In this document: in pieces, positions 35,194 through 47,170 of the stretch
How positions within the stretch are numbered: the first letter of the stretch is position 1
Layout: each line of letters opens with the position of its first letter
From: Pseudomonadota bacterium
Lineage (GTDB): Bacteria > Pseudomonadota > Alphaproteobacteria > Acetobacterales > Acetobacteraceae
Length of the DNA stretch: 64,000 bases
Assembly (NCBI GenBank): GCA_021798575.1
Contig: JAJZGI010000001.1
Coordinates: forward strand, 62,001-126,000
Direction of reading: 5' to 3'
Translations under genes and position numbers: made by a program
The notes under the pieces: generated by a model
What the model saw: only the letters and a program-made list of their open reading frames with translations
What the model was told of the DNA's origin: nothing
The model's database searches: none

Positions 35194-36458
35194 GCTGGCT
35201 GGAGGAAGGCTGGCGGCATGTCTGGCTGCCCTATGCGCAGATGCAGACGGCACCGCTGCCGCTGCCGGTGGCGCGCACGCAGGGCAGCCGGATATATCTG
35301 GAGGACGGGCGCGAACTCATCGACGGTATCGCCTCCTGGTGGACCGCCTGCCACGGCTATAATCATCCTCACATCCAGGCTGCTGTGGTGGAGCAACTGG
35401 GGCGCCTGCCGCATGTGATGTTCGGCGGGCTTGCCCATGCCCCCGCCTACCACCTGGCCACGCGGCTCGCAGCATTGCTCCCCGGCCCACTGAACCGCGT
35501 GTTCTTCACAGATTCCGGCTCGGTTGCGGTCGAGGTCGCGATGAAGATCGCGGTGCAGGCAAGGCTCAACCAGGGCGAGCGCCAGCGCACAAAAATTCTC
35601 GCCTTCCGCGGCGGCTACCATGGCGATACCTTCGGCACTATGGCGATCTGCGACCCCGAGGAGGGTATGCACAGCCTGTTCACGGGCCTGCTCGCGGCAC
35701 ATCCCGTCATCGCGTTGCCGCGCACGCCCGCCAGCCTCGCGACGTTTGAACTTTTTCTGGAGCAGCACGCCGCCGGCCTCGCCGCGATCATCGTCGAGCC
35801 ACTCGTGCAGGGTGCGGGCGGGATGCTGCTGCACCCACCCAAGGTGCTACGGCATCTGCGCGCCGCCGCCGACCATTACGGGCTGACGCTGATTTTCGAT
35901 GAGATCTTTACCGGGTTTGGCCGTACGGGCAGCATGTTCGCCTTTGAGCAGGCGGGCGTGGTGCCGGACATCATCACGCTCTCCAAGGCGCTCACCGGTG
36001 GGACGCTGCCGCTCGCGGCCACCATCGCGACCGACGCGCTGTTCGAGGCGTTTCTCTCAGACGACCCGGCAGACGCGCTGATGCACGGGCCGACCTATAT
36101 GGCCAATGCGCTGGGCTGCGCGGCAGCCAACGCCTCGCTGGACCTGTTTGAGCGCGAACCAAGGCTGGCGCAGGCCGCCGCCGTATCCGCCCAGCTTGCA
36201 ACAGGGCTGGAGCCGTGCCGCGCCCTACCCGGCGTGGCGGATGTGAGGGTGCTGGGCGCCATCGGCGTGGTGGAGCTCGCCGCTATCAAAAATCCCGCCG
36301 CTCTGCGCATGGCGCTGGTGGCCCAGGGCGTGTGGGTGCGGCCGTTTGGTAACATTCTCTATCTCACCCCGGCGCTTACCATCCAAGTGGGCGAGCTGGA
36401 CCTTCTCTGCCGGGCGATTTTCATGGTCTTGACAGATTTTGCGGGCATTGCAACCTGA
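35190..36458 (+). CDS. bioA: Adenosylmethionine-8-amino-7-oxononanoate aminotransferase
   Basis: The 422-residue class III PLP-dependent aminotransferase makes 7,8-diaminopelargonate using SAM as amino donor. The PLP lysine is in [14 protein letters not shown] (about residue 265), and [11 protein letters not shown] provides the conserved Asp. [16 protein letters not shown] is a BioA-type N-terminal segment. The TTG start at 35190 overlaps the bioB stop; no ATG upstream of the conserved region exists. bioF and bioC are not in the window, so synthesis of 8-amino-7-oxononanoate must be encoded elsewhere. Confidence 0.94.
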   Translation: MSWLEEGWRHVWLPYAQMQTAPLPLPVARTQGSRIYLEDGRELIDGIASWWTACHGYNHPHIQAAVVEQLGRLPHVMFGGLAHAPAYHLATRLAALLPGPLNRVFFTDSGSVAVEVAMKIAVQARLNQGERQRTKILAFRGGYHGDTFGTMAICDPEEGMHSLFTGLLAAHPVIALPRTPASLATFELFLEQHAAGLAAIIVEPLVQGAGGMLLHPPKVLRHLRAAADHYGLTLIFDEIFTGFGRTGSMFAFEQAGVVPDIITLSKALTGGTLPLAATIATDALFEAFLSDDPADALMHGPTYMANALGCAAANASLDLFEREPRLAQAAAVSAQLATGLEPCRALPGVADVRVLGAIGVVELAAIKNPAALRMALVAQGVWVRPFGNILYLTPALTIQVGELDLLCRAIFMVLTDFAGIAT

Positions 36459-36487
36459 GCGGGAACAACTGCTGACTGAGAGCGCTC

Positions 36488-39469
36488 ATGCCGCTGCCCG
36501 CGCACCACCTACTCGACCCCGGATGCGCCGTAAAACCGGCTTGGGCAGTATTCGACCGCGAGTTGTATTTGCAGCGCCATGCCGATGCGCGCGCGGTCTG
36601 TGCTGGCAAGCCTACGGATGCGGCGCTCATCTATTACCTGCGGGTAGGCGCCAGGCTCGGCCATAGTCCCAGCGCCCTGTTCGACGAGTTGTTCTATCTG
36701 GAGCGCAACCCCGATATCGCTGAGCTCGTGCGCGCCGGAAATTACGCCTCGGGCTTCGATCATTTCTGCCAGCATGGGCACCGTGGCGTCTCGCCGCACT
36801 GGCTGTTCGATGACGCGCTCTATGCGAATCTCTATGAGGATATGACGCTGGAGAATCTCGACCAGCACCGATGCTATGGGCGCTACGACCATTACTTGAA
36901 ATCGGGCCAGCGCGAGCGCCGCATGGGGCATTTTTTATTCGACGGCATGTTCTACCGTACCGGCGCGCAGCAGGCCGGTGTGAATGTGGAGGGGCTGGAC
37001 CGCGTCGGCCCCTATGCGCATTTTTTGAGTCGCCTTGGTGCTGATGAGGAAGAGCTCGCACCCTCAGTCTATTTCGACCCATTATGGTACCTCCAGCAGC
37101 ACCCCGGCGCGCGCCAGCAGATCGGCCGTGGGCGCTATGGCTCGGCCATCGCGCATTACCTCACCAACGACACGCCCGAGCATTTCAACCCCGTGGCGCA
37201 ATTCTCCGAGGTGTTCTACCGGCGGCGCCACCCGGATATCCAGGCGGCGATTGAACAGGGGTATTATCGCTGCGCCTATCAGCAGTTCGTGCAATATGGC
37301 GCATTTGAGCTGCGCCAGCCATGCGCGGATATCGACCTCGCCTATTATCGCGACCTGCATGAGCGGGTGCGCAACGACCTGGATTCCGGTGCGGTTCGCG
37401 ACGCCTTCGCGCATCTGCGTCTCATCGGGTTGCCGGAAAATCTTTCGTGTTTTCCGCCGGACGCAAAGCCAGCCTTGGGCGAGAGCGCGACGCGCGCGCT
37501 GTTTGAAGGAAGGGCACGCGCGCAGCTCGCCCTGTTTGCGCGCCAGCGGCTGGATTTCACCTATGCCACTGCGCCACAAGTCTCGGTGATCATGGTGATG
37601 TTCAACCGCTTTGAGCTGACGATGCTGGCGCTGAGCTCGCTGCGTGATAATTTTACGGGCGATATCGAGCTCATTCTGGTCGACAATGCCTCCATCGATG
37701 ATACGCGCCGGATTACGAGCTATGTTTCGGGCGCCAAAATCATTCGCAACGCGGAGAATATCGGCTTCTTGCGCGGCTGCAACCTGGCGCTGGAACAGGC
37801 GAGCGCCCCGGCACTGCTGTATCTGAACAACGACGTGGAACTCGCCCATGGCGCGCTCGCCATGGCGCTGCGCCGGTTGGGCAGCGATGATGACATCGGC
37901 GCCGTCGGCGGGAAGATTCTCCGCAGCAACGGAACGTTGCAGGAGGCGGGCTCGATCATCTGGCGAGACGGCACGACGACCGGCTATATGCGCGAAGGCG
38001 ACCCGCTGGCGCCGGAGGCGAATTTTGTCCGCGATGTGGATTATTGCTCGGCGGTGTTTCTGCTCTGCCGCACGTCTTGCGTGCGGGCGCTCGGCGGGTT
38101 TGATGAGGCCTTCGCGCCGGCCTATTTCGAGGATGCGGATCTGTGTGTGCGGACGCTGCAAGCGGGCTTCAGAACGATCTACGACCCGGCGGTGATGGTG
38201 CATCATCTGGAGTTTGGCAGCGCGCCGACCACGGAGGCATCCATGGCCCTGATGCGCCGGGGCAAACGGATTTTCAGAAAAAAACACCAAGCATTTCTTG
38301 ATACCCGCCCGCCTGGCGCCGGCAAAGTGCGGCTTGAGGCACGCAGCCCGCGCGTGCGGCCCATGGTGTTGTTCATCGAGGATACCGTGCCGCTGCGCCG
38401 GCTGGGCTCCGGCTTCGTCCGCTCCAACGATATCGTCCATGCCATCGCCCGCGCCGGGCATGAGGTGCATGTTTTTCCGCTCAACGGCGCGGAACAAGAC
38501 GTCATGAGCCTGTTCTCAGAATTGCCGGAGGACGCCGAGATTCTGCACGACCGGAATTTTTCCATTTTTGCGGAGTTTTTTGAGGAGCGCAGACATCTAT
38601 ACAGGGTCATTTGGGTGGCGCGGGCGCATAATTTCGCCCGTATCCTGCCGCTGCTGCAAAAGGCGGGGATCGACCCGGCAAGGACAAAAATCATTCTGGA
38701 CAGCGAGGCGCTGGCCAGCGCGCGGGAGGCAGCGCGAGCGAGCCTGGCCGGTGCGCCATTCGAGCTCGATACAGCGCTGCGGGAGGAATTTTTGAACACG
38801 CAGATCTGCGCAAAAATCCTGGCCGTAAACATCCAGGAGGCTACGGCGCTGCGAAATATCGGCCTGGAGCGGGTGAGCGTGCTGGGCACGGCGCGCGCGC
38901 CCTGCCCGACTGCGGAGGTTTTCGGCCAACGCAGCGGGCTATTGTTCGTGGGCGCGATTCATCAAGCGGACAGCCCGAATATGGACGCATTGCGCTGGTA
39001 CCAGGCGGATATTCAACCGGCCCTGGCCGCAGCGCTGGGGCAAGCCCCCATGCTGCATGTGGCGGGCTATACGGCACCGGGGATAGACCTCTCGGAATTT
39101 GCCAATAACCCGGGCATCCGCCTGCATGGCGCGCTGGATGATACGCGCCCGCTGTATCGCGCCGCCCGGCTGTTCATCGCCCCGACACGGTTTGCCGCGG
39201 GGACACCCTATAAACTCATCGAGGCGGCGGCCTATGGCGTGCCGTGTGTGGCGACCGACCTACTGGTCGGTCAGCTCGGCTGGAGCGCCGGCGTGGAGAT
39301 TCTCAGCGCCCCGCAAAGCGATGCAAAAAGCTTTGCCGCAAGGATTGCGGCGCTCTATGGGGCCGAGGCGCTATGGCGGGAGATCCGCAAGAATGCCCTG
39401 CGGCGGCTGGCGGCGGCGCATGACCTGACGGAGTTTGATGCCGAGGTTGGGAGGTTGTTAGATATCTAA
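36488..39469 (+). CDS. Giant multidomain glycosyltransferase (repeat region + GT2 + GT4-like)
   Basis: A 993-residue protein with three parts. Residues about 20-300 hold roughly seven degenerate repeats of form FDxxxYLxxxPD ([58 protein letters not shown] and others), spaced about 42-46 residues. Residues about 360-590 form a GT2 domain ([41 protein letters not shown]). Residues about 620-990 resemble a GT4-type domain ([45 protein letters not shown]). It likely builds a surface glycan with two transferase activities. It lies 29 bases after bioA; its end overlaps odhB by 12 bases. Confidence 0.87.
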   Translation: MPLPAHHLLDPGCAVKPAWAVFDRELYLQRHADARAVCAGKPTDAALIYYLRVGARLGHSPSALFDELFYLERNPDIAELVRAGNYASGFDHFCQHGHRGVSPHWLFDDALYANLYEDMTLENLDQHRCYGRYDHYLKSGQRERRMGHFLFDGMFYRTGAQQAGVNVEGLDRVGPYAHFLSRLGADEEELAPSVYFDPLWYLQQHPGARQQIGRGRYGSAIAHYLTNDTPEHFNPVAQFSEVFYRRRHPDIQAAIEQGYYRCAYQQFVQYGAFELRQPCADIDLAYYRDLHERVRNDLDSGAVRDAFAHLRLIGLPENLSCFPPDAKPALGESATRALFEGRARAQLALFARQRLDFTYATAPQVSVIMVMFNRFELTMLALSSLRDNFTGDIELILVDNASIDDTRRITSYVSGAKIIRNAENIGFLRGCNLALEQASAPALLYLNNDVELAHGALAMALRRLGSDDDIGAVGGKILRSNGTLQEAGSIIWRDGTTTGYMREGDPLAPEANFVRDVDYCSAVFLLCRTSCVRALGGFDEAFAPAYFEDADLCVRTLQAGFRTIYDPAVMVHHLEFGSAPTTEASMALMRRGKRIFRKKHQAFLDTRPPGAGKVRLEARSPRVRPMVLFIEDTVPLRRLGSGFVRSNDIVHAIARAGHEVHVFPLNGAEQDVMSLFSELPEDAEILHDRNFSIFAEFFEERRHLYRVIWVARAHNFARILPLLQKAGIDPARTKIILDSEALASAREAARASLAGAPFELDTALREEFLNTQICAKILAVNIQEATALRNIGLERVSVLGTARAPCPTAEVFGQRSGLLFVGAIHQADSPNMDALRWYQADIQPALAAALGQAPMLHVAGYTAPGIDLSEFANNPGIRLHGALDDTRPLYRAARLFIAPTRFAAGTPYKLIEAAAYGVPCVATDLLVGQLGWSAGVEILSAPQSDAKSFAARIAALYGAEALWREIRKNALRRLAAAHDLTEFDAEVGRLLDI

Positions 39470-40681
39470 CAGGAGGCGGCGTGGGTCCTCCAGGCTCTCC
39501 TTCACGCGGACGAGGAAGGACACCGCCTCGCGGCCATCGATGATCCGATGGTCGTAGGAGACCGCGAGATACATCATCGGGCGGATCTCCACCTTGCCCG
39601 CAACCGCCACCGGGCGGTCCTGGATTTTATGCATCCCCAGAATCGCCGATTGCGGCGGGTTGAGAATCGGCGTGCTCATCAGTGAGCCATAGACGCCGCC
39701 ATTGGTGATCGAGAAGGTGCCGCCTGATAGCTCCTCCAGCTTCAACGTACCCTCCCGGGCGCGCCGCGCGAAGTCCGCGATGGCAGCCTCGATTTCGGCC
39801 AGGCTCTTCTGGTCGGCGTCGCGGATCACGGGTACGACCAGCCCGTTCGCGCCTCCAACCGCGATGCCCATATGTACGAAATGCTTATAGACGATGTCAT
39901 CGCCGTCGATCTCGGCGTTCACGGCGGGGAACTCCGCCAGCCCGGCCACCACCGCTTTGACAAAAAAACCGTTGAAGCCGAGGCGTACGCCTTTGTGCTT
40001 CTTCTCGAAGGCCTCCTTATACTCAGCGCGCAGCGCCATGATGGCGCTCATATCCACCTCGTTGAAGGTGGTGAGCATGGCGGCGGTATTCTGCGCATCC
40101 TTCAGCCGGGCGGCGATGGTCTTGCGCAGGCGGGTCATCTTCACACGCTCCTCGCGCGCATCGGGTGTGCGGGGCGCTTTGGCGGCGGCGGGCGCTGGCG
40201 CGGCGGCAGGTTTGTTCACGAAGGCCAGCACGTCGCCCTTGGAGATACGACCATCCTTGGCGGTGCCGGCGCCGATATCACTCGCCGAAAGCTGCTTTTC
40301 CTCTATCATTTTGGCAGCGGCCGGCAGGGCGCTGGCGGAGCGCGGCACGGGGCCTGGCGCTGATGGCGGCGGCTTCACCCCCGGGGTAGGCGCGGGCGCT
40401 GCTTTGGCCTCTGGTTTTTTGGACTCCGACTGGGCCGCACCCGCCTGGGCCGCGCCGATGCGCCCAAGCAGCGCGCCAACTTCAACCTCCGCGCCTTCCT
40501 CGGCCAGAATTTCGATCGCCCCGGCTTCCGGCGCATTGATCTCCACCGTCACCTTGTCGGTCTCCAGCTCCACCACCGGCTCATCCGCGACCACGCTCTC
40601 GCCGGGCTTTTTCATCCAGCGGGCGATGGTTGCGGTGGTCACGCTCTCGCCCAGCGTGGGAACCTTGATGTCAGCGGCCAT
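39458..40681 (-). CDS. odhB: Dihydrolipoyl succinyltransferase, E2 of 2-oxoglutarate dehydrogenase
   Basis: The 407-residue TCA-cycle enzyme forms the core of the 2-oxoglutarate dehydrogenase complex. An N-terminal lipoyl domain has the modified lysine K43 ([12 protein letters not shown]). An Ala/Pro linker follows, then a peripheral-subunit-binding domain ([18 protein letters not shown]) and a catalytic domain with [13 protein letters not shown]. It lies 44 bases after odhA in the same direction. The E3 (lpd) gene that often follows is absent; a convergent glycosyltransferase gene is there instead. Confidence 0.95.
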   Translation of the reverse strand: MAADIKVPTLGESVTTATIARWMKKPGESVVADEPVVELETDKVTVEINAPEAGAIEILAEEGAEVEVGALLGRIGAAQAGAAQSESKKPEAKAAPAPTPGVKPPPSAPGPVPRSASALPAAAKMIEEKQLSASDIGAGTAKDGRISKGDVLAFVNKPAAAPAPAAAKAPRTPDAREERVKMTRLRKTIAARLKDAQNTAAMLTTFNEVDMSAIMALRAEYKEAFEKKHKGVRLGFNGFFVKAVVAGLAEFPAVNAEIDGDDIVYKHFVHMGIAVGGANGLVVPVIRDADQKSLAEIEAAIADFARRAREGTLKLEELSGGTFSITNGGVYGSLMSTPILNPPQSAILGMHKIQDRPVAVAGKVEIRPMMYLAVSYDHRIIDGREAVSFLVRVKESLEDPRRLLLDI

Positions 40682-40725
40682 GACTACTCCTGAATTTCCA
40701 GATCGTTTCTCAGACAGGCAAAAGC

Positions 40726-43560
40726 TTAGATGCTCAGCGCCGCATCCACCAGTGCCGCCTGCTCGGCGGCATGGGTTTTTGCCATGCCGGTGGCCGGGCT
40801 GGCGGCGGCCTTGCGACCGACATAGCGTGGACGCCGGGCCAGGCCTTCAAGACAGCCCAGCACCGCTTCGATCCGCCGGTCCACGAAGGTCCAGCCGCCG
40901 TTATTCTCTGGCTCCTCCTGGCACCACACCACATCCGCTTTCGCGTAGGGCGCAATCGCGCTTTTCAGGGATTTAGCCGGGAATGGATAAAACTGCTCGA
41001 GGCGGACGATGGCAACATCTTTGATCCCACGCTCACGACGGGTTTGCAGCAGGTCGTAATACACCTTGCCCGAGCAGATCACGACGCGCTTGACCTCGCC
41101 CGGTTCGACTAGCTCATCGGCCTCGGGGATCACGAATTTGAAGCATGAGCCATTGCTCATCTCGTGCAGGGAGGACACGGCTAGCTTGTGCCGCAGCAGG
41201 GATTTGGGCGTCATCAACACCAGCGGCTTGCGGAAATTGCGCTTGAGCTGGCGGCGCAGCGCGTGGAAATAGTTGGCGGGCGTGGTGAGGTTGCACACGG
41301 TCATATTATGCTCGGCGCAGAGCTGCAAATAACGCTCAAGCCGGGCGGAGGAATGCTCTGGCCCCTGCCCCTCATTTCCGTGCGGCAGCAGCAATGTCAG
41401 GCCACACATGCGCAGCCACTTGGTCTCCCCGCTGGCGATAAACTGGTCGATGATCACCTGCGCGCCATTCGCGAAATCGCCGAACTGCGCCTCCCATAGC
41501 ACCAGCACACGCGGGTCGGCGATGGCATAGCCATATTCGAACCCGAGCACGCCAGCCTCTGAGAGCAGGGAGTTGAAAATATCGATCCGCGCCTGGCCCG
41601 GCCGGATATTGTTCAAAGGCACATATTCATTCTGGTTGGTCTGGTCGACCAGCACCGCGTGGCGCTGGCTGAAGGTGCCGCGTTGGCAATCCTCGCCCGA
41701 GAGGCGAACGCGGTGGCCGTCCTGCAGCAGCGTACCGAAGGCGAGCGCCTCGCCGGTAGCCCAGTCGATCCCCTCGCCGGAGTCGATCATCTGCCGCTTC
41801 GCCTCCAGCTGACGCAAGATTTTCGGGTTGAGGTCGAAATTCTCCGGCGGGCGGGCGAGTGCGGCACCCACCTCGCGCAGCTGATCCAGGCTGGCAGCGG
41901 TGGCCTGCTCCTCCTGCTCGTCCTCGTCGCGGCCCTCGTTCAGGCCGGACCAATGGCCTTCCAGCCAATCCGCCTTGTTCACCTTGTAGGACTGCGCACC
42001 GTTATACGCATCTTCCAGCGCCTGGTTATAGGCCTGTGCGATGCTGCTCGCCTGCTCGGCGGTGACGCTGCCCTCGCGCTCCAGCCGCTGCGCATACAGC
42101 GCCTGGGTGGTCGCCAGCGCCTTGATCGCCTTATACATGATCGGCTGGGTGAAGGCGGGCTCGTCATTTTCATTATGGCCATGGCGGCGGTAGCACACCA
42201 GGTCGATCACCACGTCCACCGCGAACTCCATGCGGAACTCGGTCGCCAGGCGGGCGGCGTACACCACGGCCTCCGGGTCATCGCCGTTCACGTGCAGAAT
42301 GGGCGACTGCACCGCTTTGGCGACATCGGTGCAATACAGACCCGAGAAGGCATGGGCCGGAACGGTGGTGAAGCCGATCTGATTGTTCACGACGAGATGG
42401 ATCGAACCGCCGGTCCGATAGCCGATGAGCTGACTCATCGCCAACGTCTCATAGACCAGGCCCTGGCCCGCGAACGCGGCGTCGCCGTGCATCATGATCG
42501 CCATGGCCGAGCGGCGCGTGGTATCTCCCGCCATGTCCTGCCTGGCGCGGATCTTGCCGATCACCACCGGGTCCACCGCCTCCAGATGTGAAGGGTTGGG
42601 CTGTAGCGAGAGATGGACCTGGTTGCCGTTGAAGCTGATATCTGCCGAGGTGCCCAGATGATACTTCACGTCGCCCGAACCCTGCACGTCCTCAGGCTTG
42701 GCGCTGGCGCCGCCGAACTCACTGAACAGAGCGGTCAGCGGCTTTTTCACGATATTGACGAGCGTGTTCAACCGCCCACGGTGCGGCATGCCGATGGCGA
42801 TCTCCTGCACGCCGGCCTGTGCCGCAGTCTCGATGATTGCATGGAGCGCCGGGATAGTGCTCTCGCCACCCTCCAGGCCAAAACGTTTGGTGCCGACGAA
42901 GCGACGCTGGCAGAAGGTCTCGAAACTGTCTGCCTCCGTCAGCTGGCGAAAAATTCTGGCTTTATCCTCCTTGTCGAAGGCGCTCCGCCAGGACGCGGCC
43001 TCAATCCGGCGCTGGATCCAGGATTTCTGCGCGGGGTCCTGGATATGCATGAACTCGACGCCGATCGGCCCGCAATAACAGGTCCGCAGCATGGCGAGGA
43101 TTTCCCGCATCGTCGCGGTCTCGTGCCCCAGGACGCCATCGATGAAGATCGGCCGGTCGAGGTCATCCGGGCCAAATCCGTAGCTTGCCGGGTCAAGCTC
43201 TGAATTATAGCGTGGCTGCTTCAGCCCCAGCGGGTCGAGCTGCGCCTCCAGGTGGCCGCGCACCCGGTAGACACGGATCAGCATCAGGGCGCGGATGGAA
43301 TCCAGCGTCGCCGCCCGGGTATCCGCCGTAGCGGCCTTGGGTGCAGTTGCTATCAGCCCGAACGCGGCGGGCCTGGGCGCCCAGGAGGCGCCGGAGGCAT
43401 CGCTGAGTACGGATTTCGCGTCGTCGTCCAGTGCCGCAAACAATGCGGCAAAATCCGCATCCACCGAAGCCGGAGCGGAGACCCATTTCGCGTAGAGCTG
43501 GGCGATAAACTGGGCATTCGCGCCATTCATGGCGGTTGCGATCACATCTACCCCAGCCAT
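40726..43560 (-). CDS. odhA: 2-oxoglutarate dehydrogenase E1 component
   Basis: The 944-residue thiamine-diphosphate enzyme decarboxylates 2-oxoglutarate. Typical features are the N-terminal segment [12 protein letters not shown], the THDP-binding region ([25 protein letters not shown], and [16 protein letters not shown]), and a C-terminal transketolase-like domain ([22 protein letters not shown]). The length matches the family. It is followed by odhB and preceded by sucD with a 190-base gap in which I see no further gene, so it may have its own promoter. Confidence 0.96.
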   Translation of the reverse strand: MAGVDVIATAMNGANAQFIAQLYAKWVSAPASVDADFAALFAALDDDAKSVLSDASGASWAPRPAAFGLIATAPKAATADTRAATLDSIRALMLIRVYRVRGHLEAQLDPLGLKQPRYNSELDPASYGFGPDDLDRPIFIDGVLGHETATMREILAMLRTCYCGPIGVEFMHIQDPAQKSWIQRRIEAASWRSAFDKEDKARIFRQLTEADSFETFCQRRFVGTKRFGLEGGESTIPALHAIIETAAQAGVQEIAIGMPHRGRLNTLVNIVKKPLTALFSEFGGASAKPEDVQGSGDVKYHLGTSADISFNGNQVHLSLQPNPSHLEAVDPVVIGKIRARQDMAGDTTRRSAMAIMMHGDAAFAGQGLVYETLAMSQLIGYRTGGSIHLVVNNQIGFTTVPAHAFSGLYCTDVAKAVQSPILHVNGDDPEAVVYAARLATEFRMEFAVDVVIDLVCYRRHGHNENDEPAFTQPIMYKAIKALATTQALYAQRLEREGSVTAEQASSIAQAYNQALEDAYNGAQSYKVNKADWLEGHWSGLNEGRDEDEQEEQATAASLDQLREVGAALARPPENFDLNPKILRQLEAKRQMIDSGEGIDWATGEALAFGTLLQDGHRVRLSGEDCQRGTFSQRHAVLVDQTNQNEYVPLNNIRPGQARIDIFNSLLSEAGVLGFEYGYAIADPRVLVLWEAQFGDFANGAQVIIDQFIASGETKWLRMCGLTLLLPHGNEGQGPEHSSARLERYLQLCAEHNMTVCNLTTPANYFHALRRQLKRNFRKPLVLMTPKSLLRHKLAVSSLHEMSNGSCFKFVIPEADELVEPGEVKRVVICSGKVYYDLLQTRRERGIKDVAIVRLEQFYPFPAKSLKSAIAPYAKADVVWCQEEPENNGGWTFVDRRIEAVLGCLEGLARRPRYVGRKAAASPATGMAKTHAAEQAALVDAALSI

Positions 43561-43750
43561 GGCAGCCTATCCTCCGAAAAAAGCCCTCACCCGGCGAAAT
43601 GACACGCCAGCGGGCCCGCTGACGGGCCGGAGGCATATAGTCTACAAGCCCGCCCACGCCGCGCCCAGTTTAGAAAGGCTGGGTTGTGGCCTGCGCATGA
43701 GTGGAAGGCTAGGCCCGGCTTTGCTACCGCCCGCTTAACCGCGACCCACC

Positions 43751-44626
43751 TCAGGCTTTCAGCGCCTTCACCATCGTGCTGCCCAGCGCCGCGGGACTGT
43801 CCGCCACGAAAATTCCCGCCGCTTTCATCGCCTCGGTCTTCGCCTCGGCGGTGTCCTTACCACCCGAGATCACCGCGCCCGCGTGGCCCATGCGCCGACC
43901 GGGGGGAGCGGTGACACCGGCGATGAAGCCGACGATCGGCTTTTTAACCGGGTGGCGCGCGAGGAATTCCGCCGCATCGATCTCCGAGGGGCCGCCGATC
44001 TCGCCGATCATGATGATCGCCTGGGTCTCATCGTCACGCAAAAACAAGTCCAGCACCTCGATGAAATCGAGCCCCTTCACCGGGTCCCCACCGATGCCCA
44101 CGCAGGAGGACTGGCCGAGCCCGGCCGCCGTGGTCTGCGCCACCGCCTCATAGGTCAGCGTGCCCGAGCGGGAGACGATGCCGATGGAGCCGCGCTTGTG
44201 GATATGGCCCGGCATGATGCCGATCTTACATTCATCGGGCGTGATGACACCGGGGCAGTTGGGGCCGACCAATACGGATTTGGAGCCTGCAAGGGCGCGT
44301 TTGACCCGCACCATGTCCAGCACAGGTATCCCCTCGGTGATGCAGACGATCAGCTCGATCCCGGCGTCGATGGCCTCCAGGATGGAGTCCGCGGCGAATG
44401 GCGGCGGGACATAGATGGCGCTGGCGTTGGCGCCGGTTTTGTCCCGCGCCTCCTGCACCGTGTTGAACACGGGCAGGTCCAGGTGGCGCGCGCCACCCTT
44501 GCCGGGCGTGACACCGCCGACCACCCTGGTGCCATAGGCCAGCGCCTGCTCGGAATGGAACGTTCCCTGCGCGCCGGTGAAGCCCTGGGTGATGACCTTG
44601 GTGTGCTTATTGACGAGAATGGCCAT
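43751..44626 (-). CDS. sucD: Succinyl-CoA synthetase subunit alpha
   Basis: The 291-residue CoA-binding subunit of succinyl-CoA synthetase carries the phosphohistidine intermediate. The CoA-binding Rossmann start [18 protein letters not shown] and the active-site His in [10 protein letters not shown] (about 247) are visible. It overlaps sucC by one base (44626), so the two are coupled. With odhAB it gives the two TCA steps from 2-oxoglutarate to succinate. Confidence 0.96.
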   Translation of the reverse strand: MAILVNKHTKVITQGFTGAQGTFHSEQALAYGTRVVGGVTPGKGGARHLDLPVFNTVQEARDKTGANASAIYVPPPFAADSILEAIDAGIELIVCITEGIPVLDMVRVKRALAGSKSVLVGPNCPGVITPDECKIGIMPGHIHKRGSIGIVSRSGTLTYEAVAQTTAAGLGQSSCVGIGGDPVKGLDFIEVLDLFLRDDETQAIIMIGEIGGPSEIDAAEFLARHPVKKPIVGFIAGVTAPPGRRMGHAGAVISGGKDTAEAKTEAMKAAGIFVADSPAALGSTMVKALKA

Positions 44627-45822
44627 TACGCGGCTTCCTTCACGGCTTTGACGATTTTATCAGCGGCGTCGGCCAGGTTGTCGGCGGGGATGATCGGCAG
44701 ACCGGATTTGGCCATGATATCCTTGCCAAGCTGCACATTTGTGCCCTCCAGCCGCACTACCAGCGGCACCGAAAGCGAGACCTCGCGCGCCGCCGCAATC
44801 ACGCCTTCGGCGATCACGTCGCAGCGCATGATGCCGCCGAAAATATTCACGAGAATCCCCTCCACGTTCGGGTCCGAGAGGATGATTTTGAAGGCCGCGG
44901 TCACGCGCTCCTTGGTCGCCCCGCCGCCGACATCCAGGAAATTGGCTGGCTCTGAGCCATAGAGCTTGATGATGTCCATCGTCGCCATGGCTAGGCCCGC
45001 GCCATTGACCATGCAGCCGATCGAGCCGTCCAGCGCCACATAATTGAGGCTGTGTTTGGTGGCCTCCAGCTCTTTGGGGTCTTCTTCGCTCTCATCGCGC
45101 AACTGCTCGATCTCGGCATGGCGATAGAGGGCGTTGTCATCGAAGCTGACCTTGGCGTCCAGCGCGATGATCTCACCCGCGCCGGTCACGACCAGCGGGT
45201 TGATCTCGACGATTGCGCAGTCCAGCGCGACGAATGCCTCATACATGGCGGTCACGAACTTGCCGAAAGTGGCAACCTGCTTGCCCTCCAGCCCCAGACC
45301 AAAAGCGAGCTTGCGGGCATGAAAACCGGAGATGCCCGAGGCCGGGTCCACCGGCGCGCGCAGGATCCTCTCCGGATGGTGGACGGCGACCTCCTCGATC
45401 TCCATGCCGCCCTCGGTCGAGGCGATGATGACGACCTCGGAGACCGAGCGGTCGATCAGCAGGGAGAGATAGAGCTCGCGTTTGATGTCGCACCCGGCCT
45501 CGACATACACGCGGCGGACCATGCGCCCGGCCGGGCCGGTCTGCTTGGTGATCAGCGTCTGGCCGATCATCGCGGCGGCGGCCTCGCGCACCTCGTCGAG
45601 GGACTTGGCCAGCCGTACCCCACCTTTACCATCCGCCGCGTCCTTGAACCTGCCGGCGCCACGCCCACCAGCATGAATCTGGGATTTAACGACATACACC
45701 GGCCCAGGCAGCTTTTTCGCGGCCGCGACGGCCTCCTCCGGTGTCCAGGCCACATGCCCGTCCAGAACCGTCACCCCGTAGGTCTTCAGCAGTTCCTTGC
45801 CCTGATATTCATGTATGTTCAT
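44626..45822 (-). CDS. sucC: Succinyl-CoA synthetase subunit beta
   Basis: The 398-residue ATP-grasp subunit binds nucleotide and succinate. Landmarks are the N-terminal [25 protein letters not shown] in the ATP-grasp domain, [19 protein letters not shown] for Mg/nucleotide, and [16 protein letters not shown] in the C-terminal domain. It is the first gene of sucC-sucD-odhA-odhB. Malate dehydrogenase, which often precedes it in alphaproteobacteria, is absent; zapE, often near mdh, is upstream. Confidence 0.96.
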   Translation of the reverse strand: MNIHEYQGKELLKTYGVTVLDGHVAWTPEEAVAAAKKLPGPVYVVKSQIHAGGRGAGRFKDAADGKGGVRLAKSLDEVREAAAAMIGQTLITKQTGPAGRMVRRVYVEAGCDIKRELYLSLLIDRSVSEVVIIASTEGGMEIEEVAVHHPERILRAPVDPASGISGFHARKLAFGLGLEGKQVATFGKFVTAMYEAFVALDCAIVEINPLVVTGAGEIIALDAKVSFDDNALYRHAEIEQLRDESEEDPKELEATKHSLNYVALDGSIGCMVNGAGLAMATMDIIKLYGSEPANFLDVGGGATKERVTAAFKIILSDPNVEGILVNIFGGIMRCDVIAEGVIAAAREVSLSVPLVVRLEGTNVQLGKDIMAKSGLPIIPADNLADAADKIVKAVKEAA

Positions 45823-45932
45823 CTACGGTCAGCCTACCTGGTATGGAGTTAAAGTGGCGTTGCCCGGCGTGCTACTCCAATCGTCGGGCAGGGGCAATAA
45901 GCGATGCTGCGATGCGAAACTTGCGTATCCGC

Positions 45933-47081
45933 TCAAGTCAGGTGGGGCAGGCGCACATAATCGGCGCTCTGCATCTCCTCCAGGCGCGAGGCGGTGCGCT
46001 CGAACATGCGCGCCCCCTCGCCCGCGCGGTACAGATCATCCGGTGCCGCTGCGGCGGAGGCATAGAGCTTCACCCGGTGTTCATAGAGCGCGTCGATCAA
46101 TGTCACGAACCGCCGGGCCGCGTCGAAATTATCCGGCGAGAGCCGGGGAATACCATCGATCAGCACCGTCTGGTAGTGAGTCGCCAGGGCGAGATAGTCG
46201 CCGGGCCCAAGCGGTGTGCCGCACAACGCCTGGAAGCTGAACCGGGCGGCGCCATTGACGCTGAGCGGCACGCGCAGGCTGCGCCCCGAGATGCTCAGCG
46301 TCTCCGCGCGCGGCGCACCCCCGGCAGCGAGTTCGGAGAACACGTGGTCCATGGCGTGATCAGCCTCCGCATCGGCCGGAGCGTACCAGGAGGTGAGACC
46401 GTGCAGGCGCTCACGCCGGTAGTCCCGCGCGGCGTCCAGCACCAGCACATCCAAATTCTGCTTGAGCAGGTCGATGAACGGCAGAAAAGCGTCCCGCCCG
46501 GGCTTGCCTCTATAGAGGTCGCCGGGCAGCGTGTTGGAGGTCGCCACCACGACCACCAGCCGGGCAAACAGCGCCTCGAACAACCGGCCCAGGATCATCG
46601 CATCGACAATGTCGTGAACCTGAAATTCATCGAAGCATAAAAGCGCTGCCTCTCCGGCAATCAGGTCGGCCAGAGCGGGGATAGGGTCGTCGATATCCGG
46701 GTTCTCACGCTTGATCGCTTGGAACCGTCGGTGCGCATCCTGCATGAACTGATGAAAATGGATGCGCTTTTTGCGGGGTACGTCGGCGGCCTCGAAAAAC
46801 ATGTCCATCAGCATGGATTTGCCGCGCCCGACCTCACCCACCAGATACAGCCCGTTTGAATGGTCCTGCATCTCATCGACCTGCTTGCGATGCAGCAATT
46901 TGCCGAGCCAGCCGTTGGCGGGTTTTTCCGGGTGCGGGTCGTAGCCGCGCAATTTGGTCCATAGATCCTGCAAACGCTCCGCCGCGCGCGCCTGGGCCGG
47001 GTCCGAGGTGATGGCTCCCGCAGCCACACGGGCGCGGTAAACCGGCATGACGCCCGAAGGCGGGGGGACGGTGCTGGACAT
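45933..47081 (-). CDS. zapE: Cell-division ATPase ZapE (AFG1 family)
   Basis: A 382-residue AAA-type ATPase with Walker A GEVGRGKSMLMDMF, Walker B ALLCFDEFQVHD and RLVVVVATSNT as sensor region. The conserved IHFHQFMQDAHRR lies between them. In E. coli, ZapE acts on the Z ring late in division; AFG1 relatives act in mitochondrial protein quality control. ATG 47081 is taken as the start; a TTG at 47123 would add 14 residues. It is divergent from the 2OG oxygenase gene. Confidence 0.9.
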   Translation of the reverse strand: MSSTVPPPSGVMPVYRARVAAGAITSDPAQARAAERLQDLWTKLRGYDPHPEKPANGWLGKLLHRKQVDEMQDHSNGLYLVGEVGRGKSMLMDMFFEAADVPRKKRIHFHQFMQDAHRRFQAIKRENPDIDDPIPALADLIAGEAALLCFDEFQVHDIVDAMILGRLFEALFARLVVVVATSNTLPGDLYRGKPGRDAFLPFIDLLKQNLDVLVLDAARDYRRERLHGLTSWYAPADAEADHAMDHVFSELAAGGAPRAETLSISGRSLRVPLSVNGAARFSFQALCGTPLGPGDYLALATHYQTVLIDGIPRLSPDNFDAARRFVTLIDALYEHRVKLYASAAAAPDDLYRAGEGARMFERTASRLEEMQSADYVRLPHLT

Positions 47082-47170
47082 CGGCCCGGCGGCGATACCG
47101 CAAATACTTGTGCGCCGCAACAAGGGGCCCGAGATTGACGCGCGGATGCCGGTTCAATACGGAGTCGGCC

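Noticed and set aside
44557-44566. GGAACGTTCC palindrome inside sucD
   Set aside because: It lacks the 4-base centre of the TetR-type operators and lies in conserved coding sequence, so it is probably chance.
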